The notes beneath the pieces were generated by a model. It saw nothing but the letters and a program-made list of their open reading frames with translations. It searched no databases and was not told where the DNA came from. This document shows, in pieces, positions 53,264 through 62,006 of a stretch of DNA of 64,000 nucleotides (the stretch's first letter is position 1; every line of letters begins with the position of its first letter). Source of the DNA: Nitrincola alkalilacustris (GTDB lineage: Bacteria; Pseudomonadota; Gammaproteobacteria; Pseudomonadales; Balneatricaceae); assembly GCF_008973755.1 (NCBI RefSeq), contig NZ_WBOM01000004.1, positions 372,001-436,000 of the forward strand, given 5' to 3'. Both the position numbers and the translations under genes were made by a program.

Positions 53264-54188
53264 TGGAAGTGGCAGCCTGATGCAGTGGCTGCAGATCCCG
53301 CCACAGATCAGCCTTGTACTCAGGCAACTGCAGCAGTTCGCTGAGGCTATGACTAGCCACAACCTTGACTCCGGGTTTCAGCGTGAAAGAGAGGCCTCGC
53401 AGTTGATCCAGAGGCTCATCACGCGCCAGCACCCAGCGTGCGGCCGGCTCACCCAGCAGCAGCACCCGGGAGATCTCGGGCGTGAGCTGATAACCCAGCA
53501 GACGCTCAACCGAGCGACGTGCTTCATCAGGCCCCTGGTTCAGTGTTTTACTGGCCAGCATCGGCCAGGAAAGAAACTGCGGCAATCCTTGCTGATCACT
53601 GACATTCAGGGCCTGTACTATGCGCTGCAAAAGCCGCTGATGCAGCGGGCTGAATCCCTGCCGTGCATGTGGTGGCAAGGCATCCACCACCAGCATATCG
53701 CCAGCCTTGATAAAGGCAAGACGAAAGCGTGGTGGGGGCTGCACACGGTTGTTCGCAGGCGACGTGCTGGACGGAGGATCGGCCACCACTGCATCCTGAA
53801 CCTGACTGGATGGCAGTGGCGTTTTGAGTATCTCTTCCTGCACGACAGGTGTCGTCGCAGGCTTTAGCTGTTTATCTGGACGAGACGCTTTATCAGATCC
53901 GGCTCCGGCCGCCAGACCGGCAAGCTGTCGCAGTGCGTTCTGGCCTGTGGTGTGATCCACCTCGACGGGAGAGTCGGCATCGAACGCCGATTCCCCTGCT
54001 GCCTCAAGGGCCTCGATAGCGACCTGCCCTGTTCGAAAGGCAAACACCCAGTCGGCAGAGGGCGCGGCACCTGGCAGATCAACACGGGGCAGCCAACTGG
54101 CTATCCCCATGGCATCCAGATACTGGTGCCTTTGCTGTTCCAGCGCGTTATGCATCCTCACCTCGTCTTCTGCCGAAAACACGAACAT
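53253..54188 (-). CDS. holD: HolD-like protein (DNA polymerase III psi subunit candidate)
   Basis: A 311-residue protein directly upstream of rimI, the position of holD in E. coli. The N-terminus (YLDAMGIASWLPRVDLPGA) aligns by eye with the chi-contacting start of E. coli psi (QLQQLGITQWSLRRPGA). The region PLHQRLLQRIVQALNVS and the end ADLWRDLQ also match. It is twice as long as E. coli psi because of a low-complexity Pro/Ser/Thr-rich insert (about 95-165). Psi has a uracil-DNA-glycosylase-like fold and may be hard to recognise. The function is inferred from synteny plus weak similarity. The first ATG lacks a good ribosome site; a downstream ATG at residue 12 is possible. Confidence 0.6.
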   Translation of the reverse strand: MFVFSAEDEVRMHNALEQQRHQYLDAMGIASWLPRVDLPGAAPSADWVFAFRTGQVAIEALEAAGESAFDADSPVEVDHTTGQNALRQLAGLAAGAGSDKASRPDKQLKPATTPVVQEEILKTPLPSSQVQDAVVADPPSSTSPANNRVQPPPRFRLAFIKAGDMLVVDALPPHARQGFSPLHQRLLQRIVQALNVSDQQGLPQFLSWPMLASKTLNQGPDEARRSVERLLGYQLTPEISRVLLLGEPAARWVLARDEPLDQLRGLSFTLKPGVKVVASHSLSELLQLPEYKADLWRDLQPLHQAATSSER

Positions 54189-54222
54189 CGATTAGGGGTA
54201 AAGCCACGGCCCCTGATTGGAT

Positions 54223-54253
54223 AAAAGCGCATCAAACCTGCGGATGCGCTTTT
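54223..54253 (-). terminator. Intrinsic terminator of leuA overlapping its stop codon
   Basis: AAAAGCGCATC (54223-54233) and GATGCGCTTTT (54243-54253) are perfect complements around a 9-nt loop. In minus-strand RNA the stem ends with UUUU. The stem includes the last leuA codons and the TGA at 54232-54234. Confidence 0.75.
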
Positions 54254-55770
54254 TCGATGTTCGCATCCAGCATGTTCAGGGCATGAATGTAGGCTTTTGC
54301 CGATGCGATGATGATATCGGTATCCGCGCCCAGGCCATTAACGATACGACCACCTTTTTCCAGACGTACCGTCACTTCGCCCTGCGAATCGGTACCGCTG
54401 GTGATTGCATTAACGGAATAGAGCTGCAGACTGCTGCCTGACTCAACCACTGACTCGATCGCCTTCAGCGCCGCATCAACCGGACCACTGCCGGTACCCT
54501 CAACCTGATGTTCAACACCATCGACCATCACCACCAGATTCGCCACCGGTGTTTCGCCTGTCTGTGACGTCACCTTGAGGCTGCTCAGGCGGAAGCGTTC
54601 AGCACCTGTGCCGACACGCGCCTCACTGACCAGCGCAATCAGATCCTCATCAAAGATCTCACTTTTCTTGTCGGCCAGCTCCTTGAATCGGGCAAAGGCA
54701 TCGTTCAGCTCAGCATCGGAATTGAAGCTGTTGCCCAGCTCCTCCAGACGGGCACGAAACGCATTACGGCCAGACAGCTTACCCAGCACCATGCGATTGG
54801 TGTTCCAGCCGACATCCTGTGCTGTCATGATCTCGTAGGTTTCACGATTCTTGAGCATACCATCCTGATGGATGCCTGACTCATGAGCAAAGGCGTTCGC
54901 ACCGACGATCGCCTTGTTCGGCTGCACCACAAAACCCGTGATACTGGATACGAGTCGCGAGGCTGGCAGAATCTGAGTGGTTTCGATACCGGTTTCGAGC
55001 CCCAGCACATCCTTGCGGGTACGCAGCGCCATCACGATCTCTTCAAGTGAGGCGTTACCGGCGCGCTCACCCAAGCCATTAATGGTACATTCCACCTGAC
55101 GTGCACCGGCAGACAGGGCCGACAGGGAGTTGGCGACAGCCAGACCGAGATCGTTATGACAATGGACCGAGAAGATCGCCTTGTCGGCATTGGGAATACG
55201 ATTCAGCAACTGGGCGATGGTATGGCCAAACTCCTGCGGTACGGCATATCCCACTGTATCGGGAATATTGATTGTACGCGCTCCGGCATCGATCACCTTT
55301 TCGATGATGCGACACATGAAGTCCAGTTCGGAACGGCTGGCATCTTCAAGCGAAAACTCAACATCGTCTATCAGATTGCGGGCACGTTTGACCGCTCTGA
55401 CCGCATTCTCAACCACCTGATCAGGTTCCATCTGCAGCTTGAACTTCATATGGATCGGGGATGTCGCGATGAAGGTATGAATACGTCCGGAGTTGGCATT
55501 GACCAGCGCCTCCCCGGCGCGATCGATATCAGCGTCCAGCGCACGGGACAAAGAGCAGACCGTGCTCTCTTTGATCGTGTCGGCAATCGCCTTGACGGCC
55601 GCGAAATCGCCGGGGCTTGCTATGGCAAAACCGGCTTCTATGACATCGACACGCAGCTTCTCAAGCTGACGTGCAATACGCAGCTTTTCGTCACGCGTCA
55701 TGGACGCGCCGGGGCTCTGCTCACCGTCACGCAAAGTGGTATCAAAGATAATGACTCGATTGTTGCTCAT
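54232..55770 (-). CDS. leuA: 2-isopropylmalate synthase
   Basis: A 512-residue enzyme condensing acetyl-CoA with 2-oxoisovalerate, the first step of leucine synthesis. Motifs are [13 protein letters not shown] near the start, [13 protein letters not shown] (metal and substrate site), and a complete C-terminal LeuA dimer regulatory domain (about 390-505), the leucine feedback site. ATG 55770 with GGAG nine bases upstream is preferred over GTG 55779. A leucine-rich leader peptide at 55889-55927 points to attenuation control. The gene stands alone; leuBCD are not in the window. Confidence 0.97.
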   Translation of the reverse strand: MSNNRVIIFDTTLRDGEQSPGASMTRDEKLRIARQLEKLRVDVIEAGFAIASPGDFAAVKAIADTIKESTVCSLSRALDADIDRAGEALVNANSGRIHTFIATSPIHMKFKLQMEPDQVVENAVRAVKRARNLIDDVEFSLEDASRSELDFMCRIIEKVIDAGARTINIPDTVGYAVPQEFGHTIAQLLNRIPNADKAIFSVHCHNDLGLAVANSLSALSAGARQVECTINGLGERAGNASLEEIVMALRTRKDVLGLETGIETTQILPASRLVSSITGFVVQPNKAIVGANAFAHESGIHQDGMLKNRETYEIMTAQDVGWNTNRMVLGKLSGRNAFRARLEELGNSFNSDAELNDAFARFKELADKKSEIFDEDLIALVSEARVGTGAERFRLSSLKVTSQTGETPVANLVVMVDGVEHQVEGTGSGPVDAALKAIESVVESGSSLQLYSVNAITSGTDSQGEVTVRLEKGGRIVNGLGADTDIIIASAKAYIHALNMLDANIEKAHPQV

Positions 55771-55883
55771 GGGAAACACTCCAGCTCTGTCGGTGCTGCA
55801 CCGGTCGTATACAGGTTCAGCATCAGAATATTGTTTCTATTTTACTGTATTTTTGACGCAGGGATGAGAGAAAAGATAATAGT

Positions 55884-55897
55884 CTGCCCTAAGGCAG
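55884..55897 (-). promoter_or_regulatory. Hairpin at the end of the leucine leader peptide
   Basis: CTGCC (55884-55888) and GGCAG (55893-55897) pair around a 4-nt loop that contains the leader stop codon. In minus-strand RNA it is followed by ACTATTATCTTTT. It could be the pause or terminator stem of an attenuator; the alternative pairings were not computed. Confidence 0.4.
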
Positions 55898-55927
55898 TAG
55901 CAGCAGAGACAGCAGGGGGTAAGACAT
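55889..55927 (-). CDS. leuL: leu operon leader peptide (attenuator)
   Basis: A 12-codon frame, MSYPLLSLLLLP, lies 119 bp upstream of leuA on the same strand. Six of twelve codons are leucine, four of them consecutive. GGGTAAAG precedes the ATG. This is the hallmark of transcription attenuation: ribosome stalling at the Leu codons when charged tRNA-Leu is scarce would favour read-through into leuA. The gene is too short for usual gene callers. Confidence 0.7.
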   Translation of the reverse strand: MSYPLLSLLLLP

Positions 55928-56150
55928 GAACTTTACCCGTGCAGATACTGTTGCATCGGCAAGGGTCTGGGCTGTGTTCATGTTTCGCTCTGAAAGTCGC
56001 ATGGCATTTATTCAACGTTTATAATTGAGCTTGAATCAACTATACCGCCGGTGCTGTGATTTGCAACCCCCGCGATTTTTAAGTTTTCCAAAGCTGACCG
56101 ACAGCCTTTACTATTCCAGAAAACAGTCACCAGCGACAGGAGTTATACGG
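55928..56150. other. Divergent spacer between the leuA leader and the patB gene
   Basis: This is the rest of the 380-bp region between leuA and patB. It should contain the leuA promoter (minus strand) and the patB promoter (plus strand). Apart from the TATAAT at 56020, no confident promoter, terminator or RNA gene was seen. Confidence 0.4.
56020..56025 (+). promoter_or_regulatory. Candidate -10 element for the PatB/MalY gene
   Basis: A perfect TATAAT (56020-56025) precedes the start at 56151 by 125 bp. No matching -35 lies at 16-18 bp, so the call is tentative. Confidence 0.3.
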
Positions 56151-57305
56151 ATGACCGAAAAAGAGTTCGACCGTCTGATCGACAGGCGTAACACCGCCAG
56201 CGAAAAGTGGGAGCGTTACAAGGACAGTGAAGTGCTGCCAATGTGGGTGGCCGATACAGATTTCATGGCACCGCCAGCCGTGCTCGAAGCGCTGCACAAA
56301 CGCATAGATCACGGTATTTTCGGCTATACCAACACCCCTCAGGAGTTGAACGAACTGGTCATCCATCGCATGCAGAGCATGTACAACTGGCAGATCAACA
56401 CCGATAGTCTTGTCTGGCTGCCCAGTCTGGTCTGCGGACTGCATCTTGCCTGTCGTGCCGTGGGGGATACTGGCACTGCCGTACTGACACCCACACCGAT
56501 CTATCCGCCCTTCATGTCTTCCCCAAGACTGTCTCAGCGCGAGTTGATCACGGTCCCGATGAAGCTCGAGCAGCAACGCTACACCCTTGATATTGACGCG
56601 CTCGAATCGCTGATCACGCCCGACAGCAAACTGCTGCTGTTCTGCAACCCACACAACCCCGGCGGCACCGTTTACCGGCGGGAAGAGCTTCAGGTACTGG
56701 CCGATCTGGTCATCCGTCACGACCTCATCATCTGCTCCGACGAAGTGCATTGCGAACTGCTGCTGGAACCGGGTATCCAGCACATACCGCTGGCCAGCCT
56801 GAATGATGAGATCGCGCAGCGCACCATCACTCTGATGGCCCCGAGCAAGACGTTTAATATCGCTGGCCTCGGTTGCGCCTATGCGGTGATCGATAACCCC
56901 GAGATTCGCCAGCGCTTTCAGCAGGTGCGCAAGGGGATAGTGCCGGACGTCAACCTGCTGGGTTACACCGCAGCCATCGCAGCCTTTCGTGATGGTGATG
57001 AGTGGAATCGTGCGCAGTTGAACTACCTGCGCGGCAATCGTGACTATCTGGTGAATGAGATCAATGCGATACCGGGCCTGTCCCTGAATCCGATCGAGGC
57101 AACCTACCTGGCCTGGATCGATGTCAGTGCTGCCAAGCTGGAAAATCCGCAGCACTTCTTTGAGCAGGCGGGTGTTGGCATGTCGCCAGGGAGGGATTTT
57201 GGTGACTCGCGTTTCATGCGTCTGAACTTCGGCTGCCCGCGCAGAATACTGGAACAGGCTGTCGAGCGGATACGCCGCAGCCTGCTGAATCACCTGCCGG
57301 TCTGA
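56151..57305 (+). CDS. PatB/MalY-family PLP-dependent aminotransferase / cystathionine beta-lyase
   Basis: A 384-residue fold-type I PLP enzyme. Landmarks are PMWVADTDFMAPPAV near the start, NPHNPGGTVYRREEL, SDEVHCELLL (PLP ring aspartate) and APSKTFNIAGLGCAY with the PLP lysine, then FMRLNFGCPR. PatB/MalY proteins carry out C-S lyase reactions on cystathionine or related cysteine conjugates. AGGAG lies eight bases before ATG 56151; the open frame upstream to 56025 is not conserved. Its stop codon directly abuts the convergent epmA stop. The exact substrate cannot be read from sequence. Confidence 0.9.
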   Translation: MTEKEFDRLIDRRNTASEKWERYKDSEVLPMWVADTDFMAPPAVLEALHKRIDHGIFGYTNTPQELNELVIHRMQSMYNWQINTDSLVWLPSLVCGLHLACRAVGDTGTAVLTPTPIYPPFMSSPRLSQRELITVPMKLEQQRYTLDIDALESLITPDSKLLLFCNPHNPGGTVYRREELQVLADLVIRHDLIICSDEVHCELLLEPGIQHIPLASLNDEIAQRTITLMAPSKTFNIAGLGCAYAVIDNPEIRQRFQQVRKGIVPDVNLLGYTAAIAAFRDGDEWNRAQLNYLRGNRDYLVNEINAIPGLSLNPIEATYLAWIDVSAAKLENPQHFFEQAGVGMSPGRDFGDSRFMRLNFGCPRRILEQAVERIRRSLLNHLPV

Positions 57306-58283
57306 TCAGGCGCGATTAAAGGCAAAGGGGATCACCTGAGCGATATCACTGGCGCCCAGCGCCAGCATCACCAGGCGATCCACCCCCAGAGCAACCCCGG
57401 CACACTCCGGCAAGCCCTGCTGCAAGGCCGCAACCAGCCGCTGTTCGGTAGGCCGTTGCGGTAACTGCAGGCGTTCACGCTGCTGCTGATCAGCCGCCAG
57501 ACGGCGCGCCTGCTCAGCCGCATCAGTCAACTCATAATAACCGTTGGCCAGCTCCAGACCATCGACAAACAGCTCGAATCGGGTCGCCACCTCAATACCG
57601 GTTTCATCCCGCTCAACTCGCGCCAGCGCCGCCTGCGAGGCAGGGAATCCATAAACAAAGACCCCCTCTTCCAGCGCTGGCTCTATCAGATGCGACATCA
57701 ACAGATTACGCCAGGTATCCGGATCATCATCCTCAAAGGGGGCATCAATATGCGCTCGGCACAGGCGACTGAGCTGAGCAACACTTGCCTGATGCGGATC
57801 AATATCCAGATGGTTCAGAAACAGATCACGATAGCTGATGCGTCGAATCGTCAGATCAGGCAGCACCGACAGCACCAGCGCCTCAACCTCATTCATCAAC
57901 TGCCAATGATCGAAACCGATGCGATACCACTCAAGCATGGTGAATTCGGGGTTATGCCGAGGACTCACTTCACCGTTTCGAAACACCTTACCCAATTGGT
58001 AGATGGAACCGGCACCCGCCGCCAGCAGACGCTTCATCGCAAATTCGGGTGAGGTCTGCAGATACAGTGACTGCATCTGATCAGAGCCGATCAGATTAAA
58101 ATTCGCTTCGATGGAATCTATGAAAGGATCACTGACAGCGCAGTGAGACAGGATCTGGGTATCCACTTCCATCACCTGGCGGGCTGCGAAAAAGTCTCGG
58201 ATAGAGGACAGAATCGCAGCGCGACGGCGCAGGTGTTCGATGGAAGCGGTGGGTTCCCAGTGGTGATCAGGCGCGGCTGACAT
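57306..58283 (-). CDS. epmA: Elongation factor P--(R)-beta-lysine ligase EpmA
   Basis: A 325-residue lysyl-tRNA-synthetase-like enzyme lacking the anticodon domain. Motif 2 ([20 protein letters not shown]) and motif 3 ([15 protein letters not shown]) of class II synthetases are present. EpmA attaches (R)-beta-lysine to Lys34 of EF-P. ATG 58283 is used (GTG 58289 is possible), overlapping efp by 17 bp, so EF-P and its modifier are translationally coupled. The partner aminomutase epmB is encoded 3.7 kb away. Confidence 0.95.
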   Translation of the reverse strand: MSAAPDHHWEPTASIEHLRRRAAILSSIRDFFAARQVMEVDTQILSHCAVSDPFIDSIEANFNLIGSDQMQSLYLQTSPEFAMKRLLAAGAGSIYQLGKVFRNGEVSPRHNPEFTMLEWYRIGFDHWQLMNEVEALVLSVLPDLTIRRISYRDLFLNHLDIDPHQASVAQLSRLCRAHIDAPFEDDDPDTWRNLLMSHLIEPALEEGVFVYGFPASQAALARVERDETGIEVATRFELFVDGLELANGYYELTDAAEQARRLAADQQQRERLQLPQRPTEQRLVAALQQGLPECAGVALGVDRLVMLALGASDIAQVIPFAFNRA

Positions 58284-58830
58284 ACTCACCGGTACGAGTG
58301 TCGATCTTCAGCTTCTGACCACGCTCAATAAACAGTGGCACACGCACCACAGCACCTGTGCTCAGGGTTGCAGGCTTGGAGCCGCCCTGCGCGGTATCAC
58401 CTTTCAGACCGGGATCTGTCTCGACCACTTCCAGCTCAACGAAGTTGGGCGGTGTAACGGAGATGGGGTTGTTATTCCACAGGGTGATGATGCACTTGTC
58501 GCCCTCTTTCATCCACTTGGCCGAATCTCCGATAGCCGCCTTGTCTGCAGCAAACTGCTCAAAGGAGTTCGGGTCCATGAAGTGCCACATCTCACCATCA
58601 CTGTAGAGATACTCCATATCCTGATCCATGACGTCTGCGCCCTCAATCGACTCGTTCGATTTGAAGGTGCGCTCCCAGACTCGACCGGAGATCAGGTTGC
58701 GCAGTCTGACACGGGTGAACGCCTGCCCCTTGCCGGGCTTGACGAACTCTACATCCACCATGGAGCAGGGGTCGCCATCCAGCATCACTTTGAGGCCGTT
58801 TTTAAACTGGTTGCTTGAATAGGTTGCCAT
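58267..58830 (-). CDS. efp: Translation elongation factor P
   Basis: A 187-residue EF-P that rescues ribosomes stalled at polyproline. Three beta-barrel domains are of normal length. The modified lysine is Lys34 in KPGKGQAF, as expected for beta-lysylation by EpmA/EpmB. It is cotranscribed with epmA. A good promoter lies at 58905-58933 and a small hairpin sits in its 5' leader. Confidence 0.97.
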   Translation of the reverse strand: MATYSSNQFKNGLKVMLDGDPCSMVDVEFVKPGKGQAFTRVRLRNLISGRVWERTFKSNESIEGADVMDQDMEYLYSDGEMWHFMDPNSFEQFAADKAAIGDSAKWMKEGDKCIITLWNNNPISVTPPNFVELEVVETDPGLKGDTAQGGSKPATLSTGAVVRVPLFIERGQKLKIDTRTGEYVSRA

Positions 58831-58864
58831 TGTGTTTCCCGTTGTCAGTCTGATTTGTGCGTAA

Positions 58865-58880
58865 CTGTCGCTCCCGACAG
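58865..58880 (-). other. Hairpin in the efp 5' leader
   Basis: CTGTCG and CGACAG pair over 6 bp with a CTCC/GGAG loop, 35 bp upstream of efp. The GGAG in the loop resembles a ribosome site but no frame follows. The role is unknown. Confidence 0.35.
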
Positions 58881-58904
58881 CAGGCCGGGAAATGATTGGC
58901 GTGT

Positions 58905-58933
58905 ATTCTACTGCAAACCCTCAGATACGCCAA
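58905..58933 (-). promoter_or_regulatory. Candidate sigma-70 promoter of efp-epmA
   Basis: On the minus strand, TTGGCG (58928-58933) and TAGAAT (58905-58910) are separated by exactly 17 bp, 75 bp upstream of the efp start. Confidence 0.6.
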
Positions 58934-58977
58934 TCATCCGCTTTTCTGATCCGACAAGAGGTGGAGCCAATCAAGGA

Positions 58978-59892
58978 TCAGGCATCAGGCAAGGTAGCAC
59001 GCGCAAGATAGATAGCGGTCTTCTCTTCATGCGAGGAGTAATAACTGACCCAGAGCTGCTGCTCATGGAACACCATACCGGCATAGCTGGTATCACCACC
59101 CGATGGCAGCTCCAGAAACTCGCTCAGCGTGCCAGCTTCTGTGTCCAGCCAGCACAGGGAGGTACGTGCTCTTTCATCATAGAGCCGCACCGCTGCCACA
59201 TAGCGCCCATCCGGCAAACGCAGCAGCGCCGGCCCACCGATCCTGACACCCAGGTCCCGCCACTGCCAGTCAAGGTAGGGGGGCTGTGCCGTGCCCAGCA
59301 GACCATTCACCGGCACGCCATCATGTCGCAGCAGACACAGTGCGGTATCACACTCAAAAACCATGGCACTTTCGTTGGGGTAGCCTTCGTCATAAAGGGT
59401 ATCCAGCAGTGTCTCAAACGTCCTGCCATCATCGCTTTGATACAGACGCACCGAGCGCTTGACCCCCTTGCCCGTTCGATAGGCCACACCATAGGCCCGA
59501 TCACCATGCCAGGTAACACGCCAGAGCCAGAAACCGAGATCGCCAACCGCATGCTTTTCACTCCAGTGGATTCCATCATCCGAGAACCAGGTCAGAGACT
59601 GATGCGAAAAGCGTGTCGTGTCATGAGGTTTTTCAGCAGCACAGAGCATCAATTGTCCCTGTGGTGTGATACTGAGCTTCGGATCACGCAGGTCCGAGTC
59701 ATCTGAGGTTATCAATGCAGCCGGCTGCCACTCTCGCCCTGCGTCTGATACCAGCACACGAATGGCACCATCGGGCGAAATATGATTTTCACCTTCGCGG
59801 AAAACACACAACCAGCGATCCTTGAATCGAATCAGATCTGTAAACGCGTTATGTGGAGCATGATCCCATATCCTTTCCACTTCACACTGCAT
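58978..59892 (-). CDS. Sialidase-like beta-propeller protein (exo-alpha-sialidase superfamily)
   Basis: A 304-residue protein with the repeating blade pattern of the six-bladed sialidase fold: FREGENH near the N-terminus, DLRDPKLSITPQG, SLTWFSDDGIHWS and RLYQSDDGRTF (Asp-box-like turns), and LRLPDGRYVAAVR. No signal peptide is present, so it is cytoplasmic and the substrate is uncertain; many such proteins are not sialidases. ATG 59892 overlaps the stop of the GGDEF-EAL gene as TGATG, so translation is coupled to it. Confidence 0.7.
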   Translation of the reverse strand: MQCEVERIWDHAPHNAFTDLIRFKDRWLCVFREGENHISPDGAIRVLVSDAGREWQPAALITSDDSDLRDPKLSITPQGQLMLCAAEKPHDTTRFSHQSLTWFSDDGIHWSEKHAVGDLGFWLWRVTWHGDRAYGVAYRTGKGVKRSVRLYQSDDGRTFETLLDTLYDEGYPNESAMVFECDTALCLLRHDGVPVNGLLGTAQPPYLDWQWRDLGVRIGGPALLRLPDGRYVAAVRLYDERARTSLCWLDTEAGTLSEFLELPSGGDTSYAGMVFHEQQLWVSYYSSHEEKTAIYLARATLPDA

Positions 59893-61754
59893 CAAGCCTT
59901 TCCCTTTTCCACAAGCCAGGTATCGAGTTGCTCTGATGATAAGGGGTTACTGAAAAAGTAACCCTGTGCTCTTTCGCACCCCAGGCGTTTCAATAGATCA
60001 CACTGCGCGGCTGTCTCAACACCTTCCGCCACGACGCACAAGCCAAGATTCTGCCCCAGCTGTATCAGCGAATGCAAAACCCCCACTGCTTTTTCACCAT
60101 CATTGAGATTGCTCAGATAAACAGGCGCCAGTTTGAGCGTGTCCACCGGCCATTCATGTATTCTGGACAAGGTCGTCGCCTGTTCACCAAAATCATCGAT
60201 CGCAATACGAATTTCGGGTATTTTCTGCCTGATCAGATTCAGGTGCTCAAACGCCAGCTCCAGATTCAGCAGTACAGAAGACTCGGCTACATCCAGCTCG
60301 ATACAGGAAGGATCATCAAACAGTGTCAGTAGCCGGTGGATCAGATGATCCAGCTGCGGCCGTGAATACAGCTCTCGTGCCGACAGGTTCATCGTGATCC
60401 TCATTGCCGGTTGCACTGACAGCCAATGTGCCAGCCTGTCACGTACAGACCGGGTTACCCAATGATCAATTCGCCCTATCAGGTCGCTGCGCTCTGCCAG
60501 CGGTAGAAAACTACCGGGCTCCAAAACGCCCTTTTCAGGATGATCCCACCGAACCAATGCCTCAACACCACAGACCTGCATACTGTTCAGGTCCACACAG
60601 GGAAGATAACGCAGCATCAATTCCTTGCGACTGATGGCCTCGCCCAGTTCAAACCTGAGACTCATTACCTCCTGAGCATGATCATCCATGCTGGAATCGA
60701 AATAGGCAAAACGGTTTTTTCCACTCGTTTTGGCCGAGTACATCGCAATATCAGCATAGCGCAGCAGGCTTTCCGGGCTTTCTCCATCCTCGGGATAAAG
60801 ACTGATACCAATACTCAGATGCGTGACAATCCTGTGGCCATTTATCTCGACCGGCGCACTCACCTCATGCAGCACCCTTTCGGCGATTTCGGAGGCATCG
60901 TCTGACTCATCCACTTCGACGAGAAAAACAAATTCATCTCCCCCCATACGAGCCACTGTATCGTTCTCTCGCACCATCAGCTCCAGCCGATGCGCAACCT
61001 GACACAAGAGGTCATCACCTGCCGCATGGCCAAGGGTGTCATTCACCAGTTTGAAGTCATCCAGATCGAGCAGCAGAACTGCAAGGCGGCTCTGTTTGCG
61101 CCCTGCACGGGCTACCGCCTGGACCAGCCTGTCCTCCATCAGTTTACGATTGGGCAGGCCGGTAAGCGCGTCGTGATAGGCCAGCCTCTGCATCTTCAGG
61201 TCCAGCTTGTTTGCTGCAAATGCATTGGCAAACACCTGTCCCAGCAAACGCAGCGACACCTGAATATCCTCAGACCAGATCTGCTTGTGATTGACCGCAT
61301 CAAGCCCGAAAAAACCGGTAATCTGTTCTGCCTGAAAAAGAGGAACCAGGATCAGTGACTGAATTCTTTCACGCCTGAACTCCTCCTGCTCATTCACGGC
61401 CCCGATTGGCAGCTCCTCAACATCAGGAATGTGGACCACTTGATTATCAAACAGTTTTTTCATGACCCAGGGAAACCTGGACACAGGTATATTCTGAAGA
61501 TTCGCCCTCTCGGATTGAATACCCGCCGCATACCACTCATGGGTCAGGCTGTGCGTCTGTTGACCATGATCTATAGCAAAGAGATAAGCCCTGTCCACCT
61601 TGAAAAAAACACCAATATCGGCAAGTGCCGCATCAATCGACTGTGCAAAACCATCCGGTTTGACATTCAACAGATGAGTGGAAACCTGAGTGATATGGCG
61701 CTCAAACTCAAGACGGTTCCTCAGCTCTTCCTGTATCGCCACTCGCTCACTCAT
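59892..61754 (-). CDS. GAF-GGDEF-EAL protein, predicted diguanylate cyclase with degenerate EAL
   Basis: A 620-residue cytoplasmic protein. GAF (about 30-185) carries THEWYAAGI, as in the GAF of the giant kinase at 26917. GGDEF (about 195-355) is intact (ARMGGDEFVF), with REND forming the RxxD inhibitory site. EAL (about 365-615) keeps EALVRW, IDDFG and AEGVET, but the metal-binding LE-x-TE block is ELDVAES, and LKID reads LKLAP, so a catalytic Asp is missing. Net cyclase activity is expected. GGGAG lies eight bases before ATG 61754. It is cotranscribed with the sialidase-like gene. Confidence 0.9.
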   Translation of the reverse strand: MSERVAIQEELRNRLEFERHITQVSTHLLNVKPDGFAQSIDAALADIGVFFKVDRAYLFAIDHGQQTHSLTHEWYAAGIQSERANLQNIPVSRFPWVMKKLFDNQVVHIPDVEELPIGAVNEQEEFRRERIQSLILVPLFQAEQITGFFGLDAVNHKQIWSEDIQVSLRLLGQVFANAFAANKLDLKMQRLAYHDALTGLPNRKLMEDRLVQAVARAGRKQSRLAVLLLDLDDFKLVNDTLGHAAGDDLLCQVAHRLELMVRENDTVARMGGDEFVFLVEVDESDDASEIAERVLHEVSAPVEINGHRIVTHLSIGISLYPEDGESPESLLRYADIAMYSAKTSGKNRFAYFDSSMDDHAQEVMSLRFELGEAISRKELMLRYLPCVDLNSMQVCGVEALVRWDHPEKGVLEPGSFLPLAERSDLIGRIDHWVTRSVRDRLAHWLSVQPAMRITMNLSARELYSRPQLDHLIHRLLTLFDDPSCIELDVAESSVLLNLELAFEHLNLIRQKIPEIRIAIDDFGEQATTLSRIHEWPVDTLKLAPVYLSNLNDGEKAVGVLHSLIQLGQNLGLCVVAEGVETAAQCDLLKRLGCERAQGYFFSNPLSSEQLDTWLVEKGKA

Positions 61755-61831
61755 CAACCGACTCCCACCGCTGCTCTATCCAACGCATTCCATACACGAA
61801 TCACCAGTCACATAGCGGCAAGTCAGCCGGA

Positions 61832-61847
61832 ATAATCAGCCGATTAT
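61832..61847. promoter_or_regulatory. Dyad in the divergent region upstream of epmB
   Basis: ATAATC and GATTAT form a 6-bp inverted repeat with a 4-bp spacer in the 252-bp divergent region between the GAF-GGDEF-EAL gene and epmB. It may be an operator. Confidence 0.25.
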
Positions 61848-61940
61848 CAAAAACAGCCCCGCCTCTTCCATACTAGCAACAATATTTTTTTTTACACAAT
61901 CCATCATGGAATAACCGGGCACCTGATAACAGAAGCAGGA

Positions 61941-61969
61941 TTGACACTGTTGCGCGCGAAGATCAGAAT
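61941..61969 (+). promoter_or_regulatory. Candidate sigma-70 promoter of epmB
   Basis: A consensus TTGACA (61941-61946) and CAGAAT (61964-61969) are separated by 17 bp, 37 bp upstream of the epmB start. Confidence 0.55.
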
Positions 61970-62006
61970 GCCGGCAATCCAACTGTTTTTCTGAAACCAC
62001 ACTCTG

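Noticed and set aside
55156-55929. 257-codon plus-strand frame opposite leuA
   Set aside because: It is antisense to a highly conserved enzyme and extends into the leader without any recognisable motif.
56127-57293. 388-codon open frame antisense to the PatB/MalY gene
   Set aside because: It mirrors the aminotransferase gene, has no family similarity and no ribosome site; it is a codon-bias shadow.
58855-59706. 283-codon plus-strand frame opposite the sialidase-like gene
   Set aside because: It is antisense to a protein with clear blade motifs, shows no domain, and its composition looks like a shadow frame.
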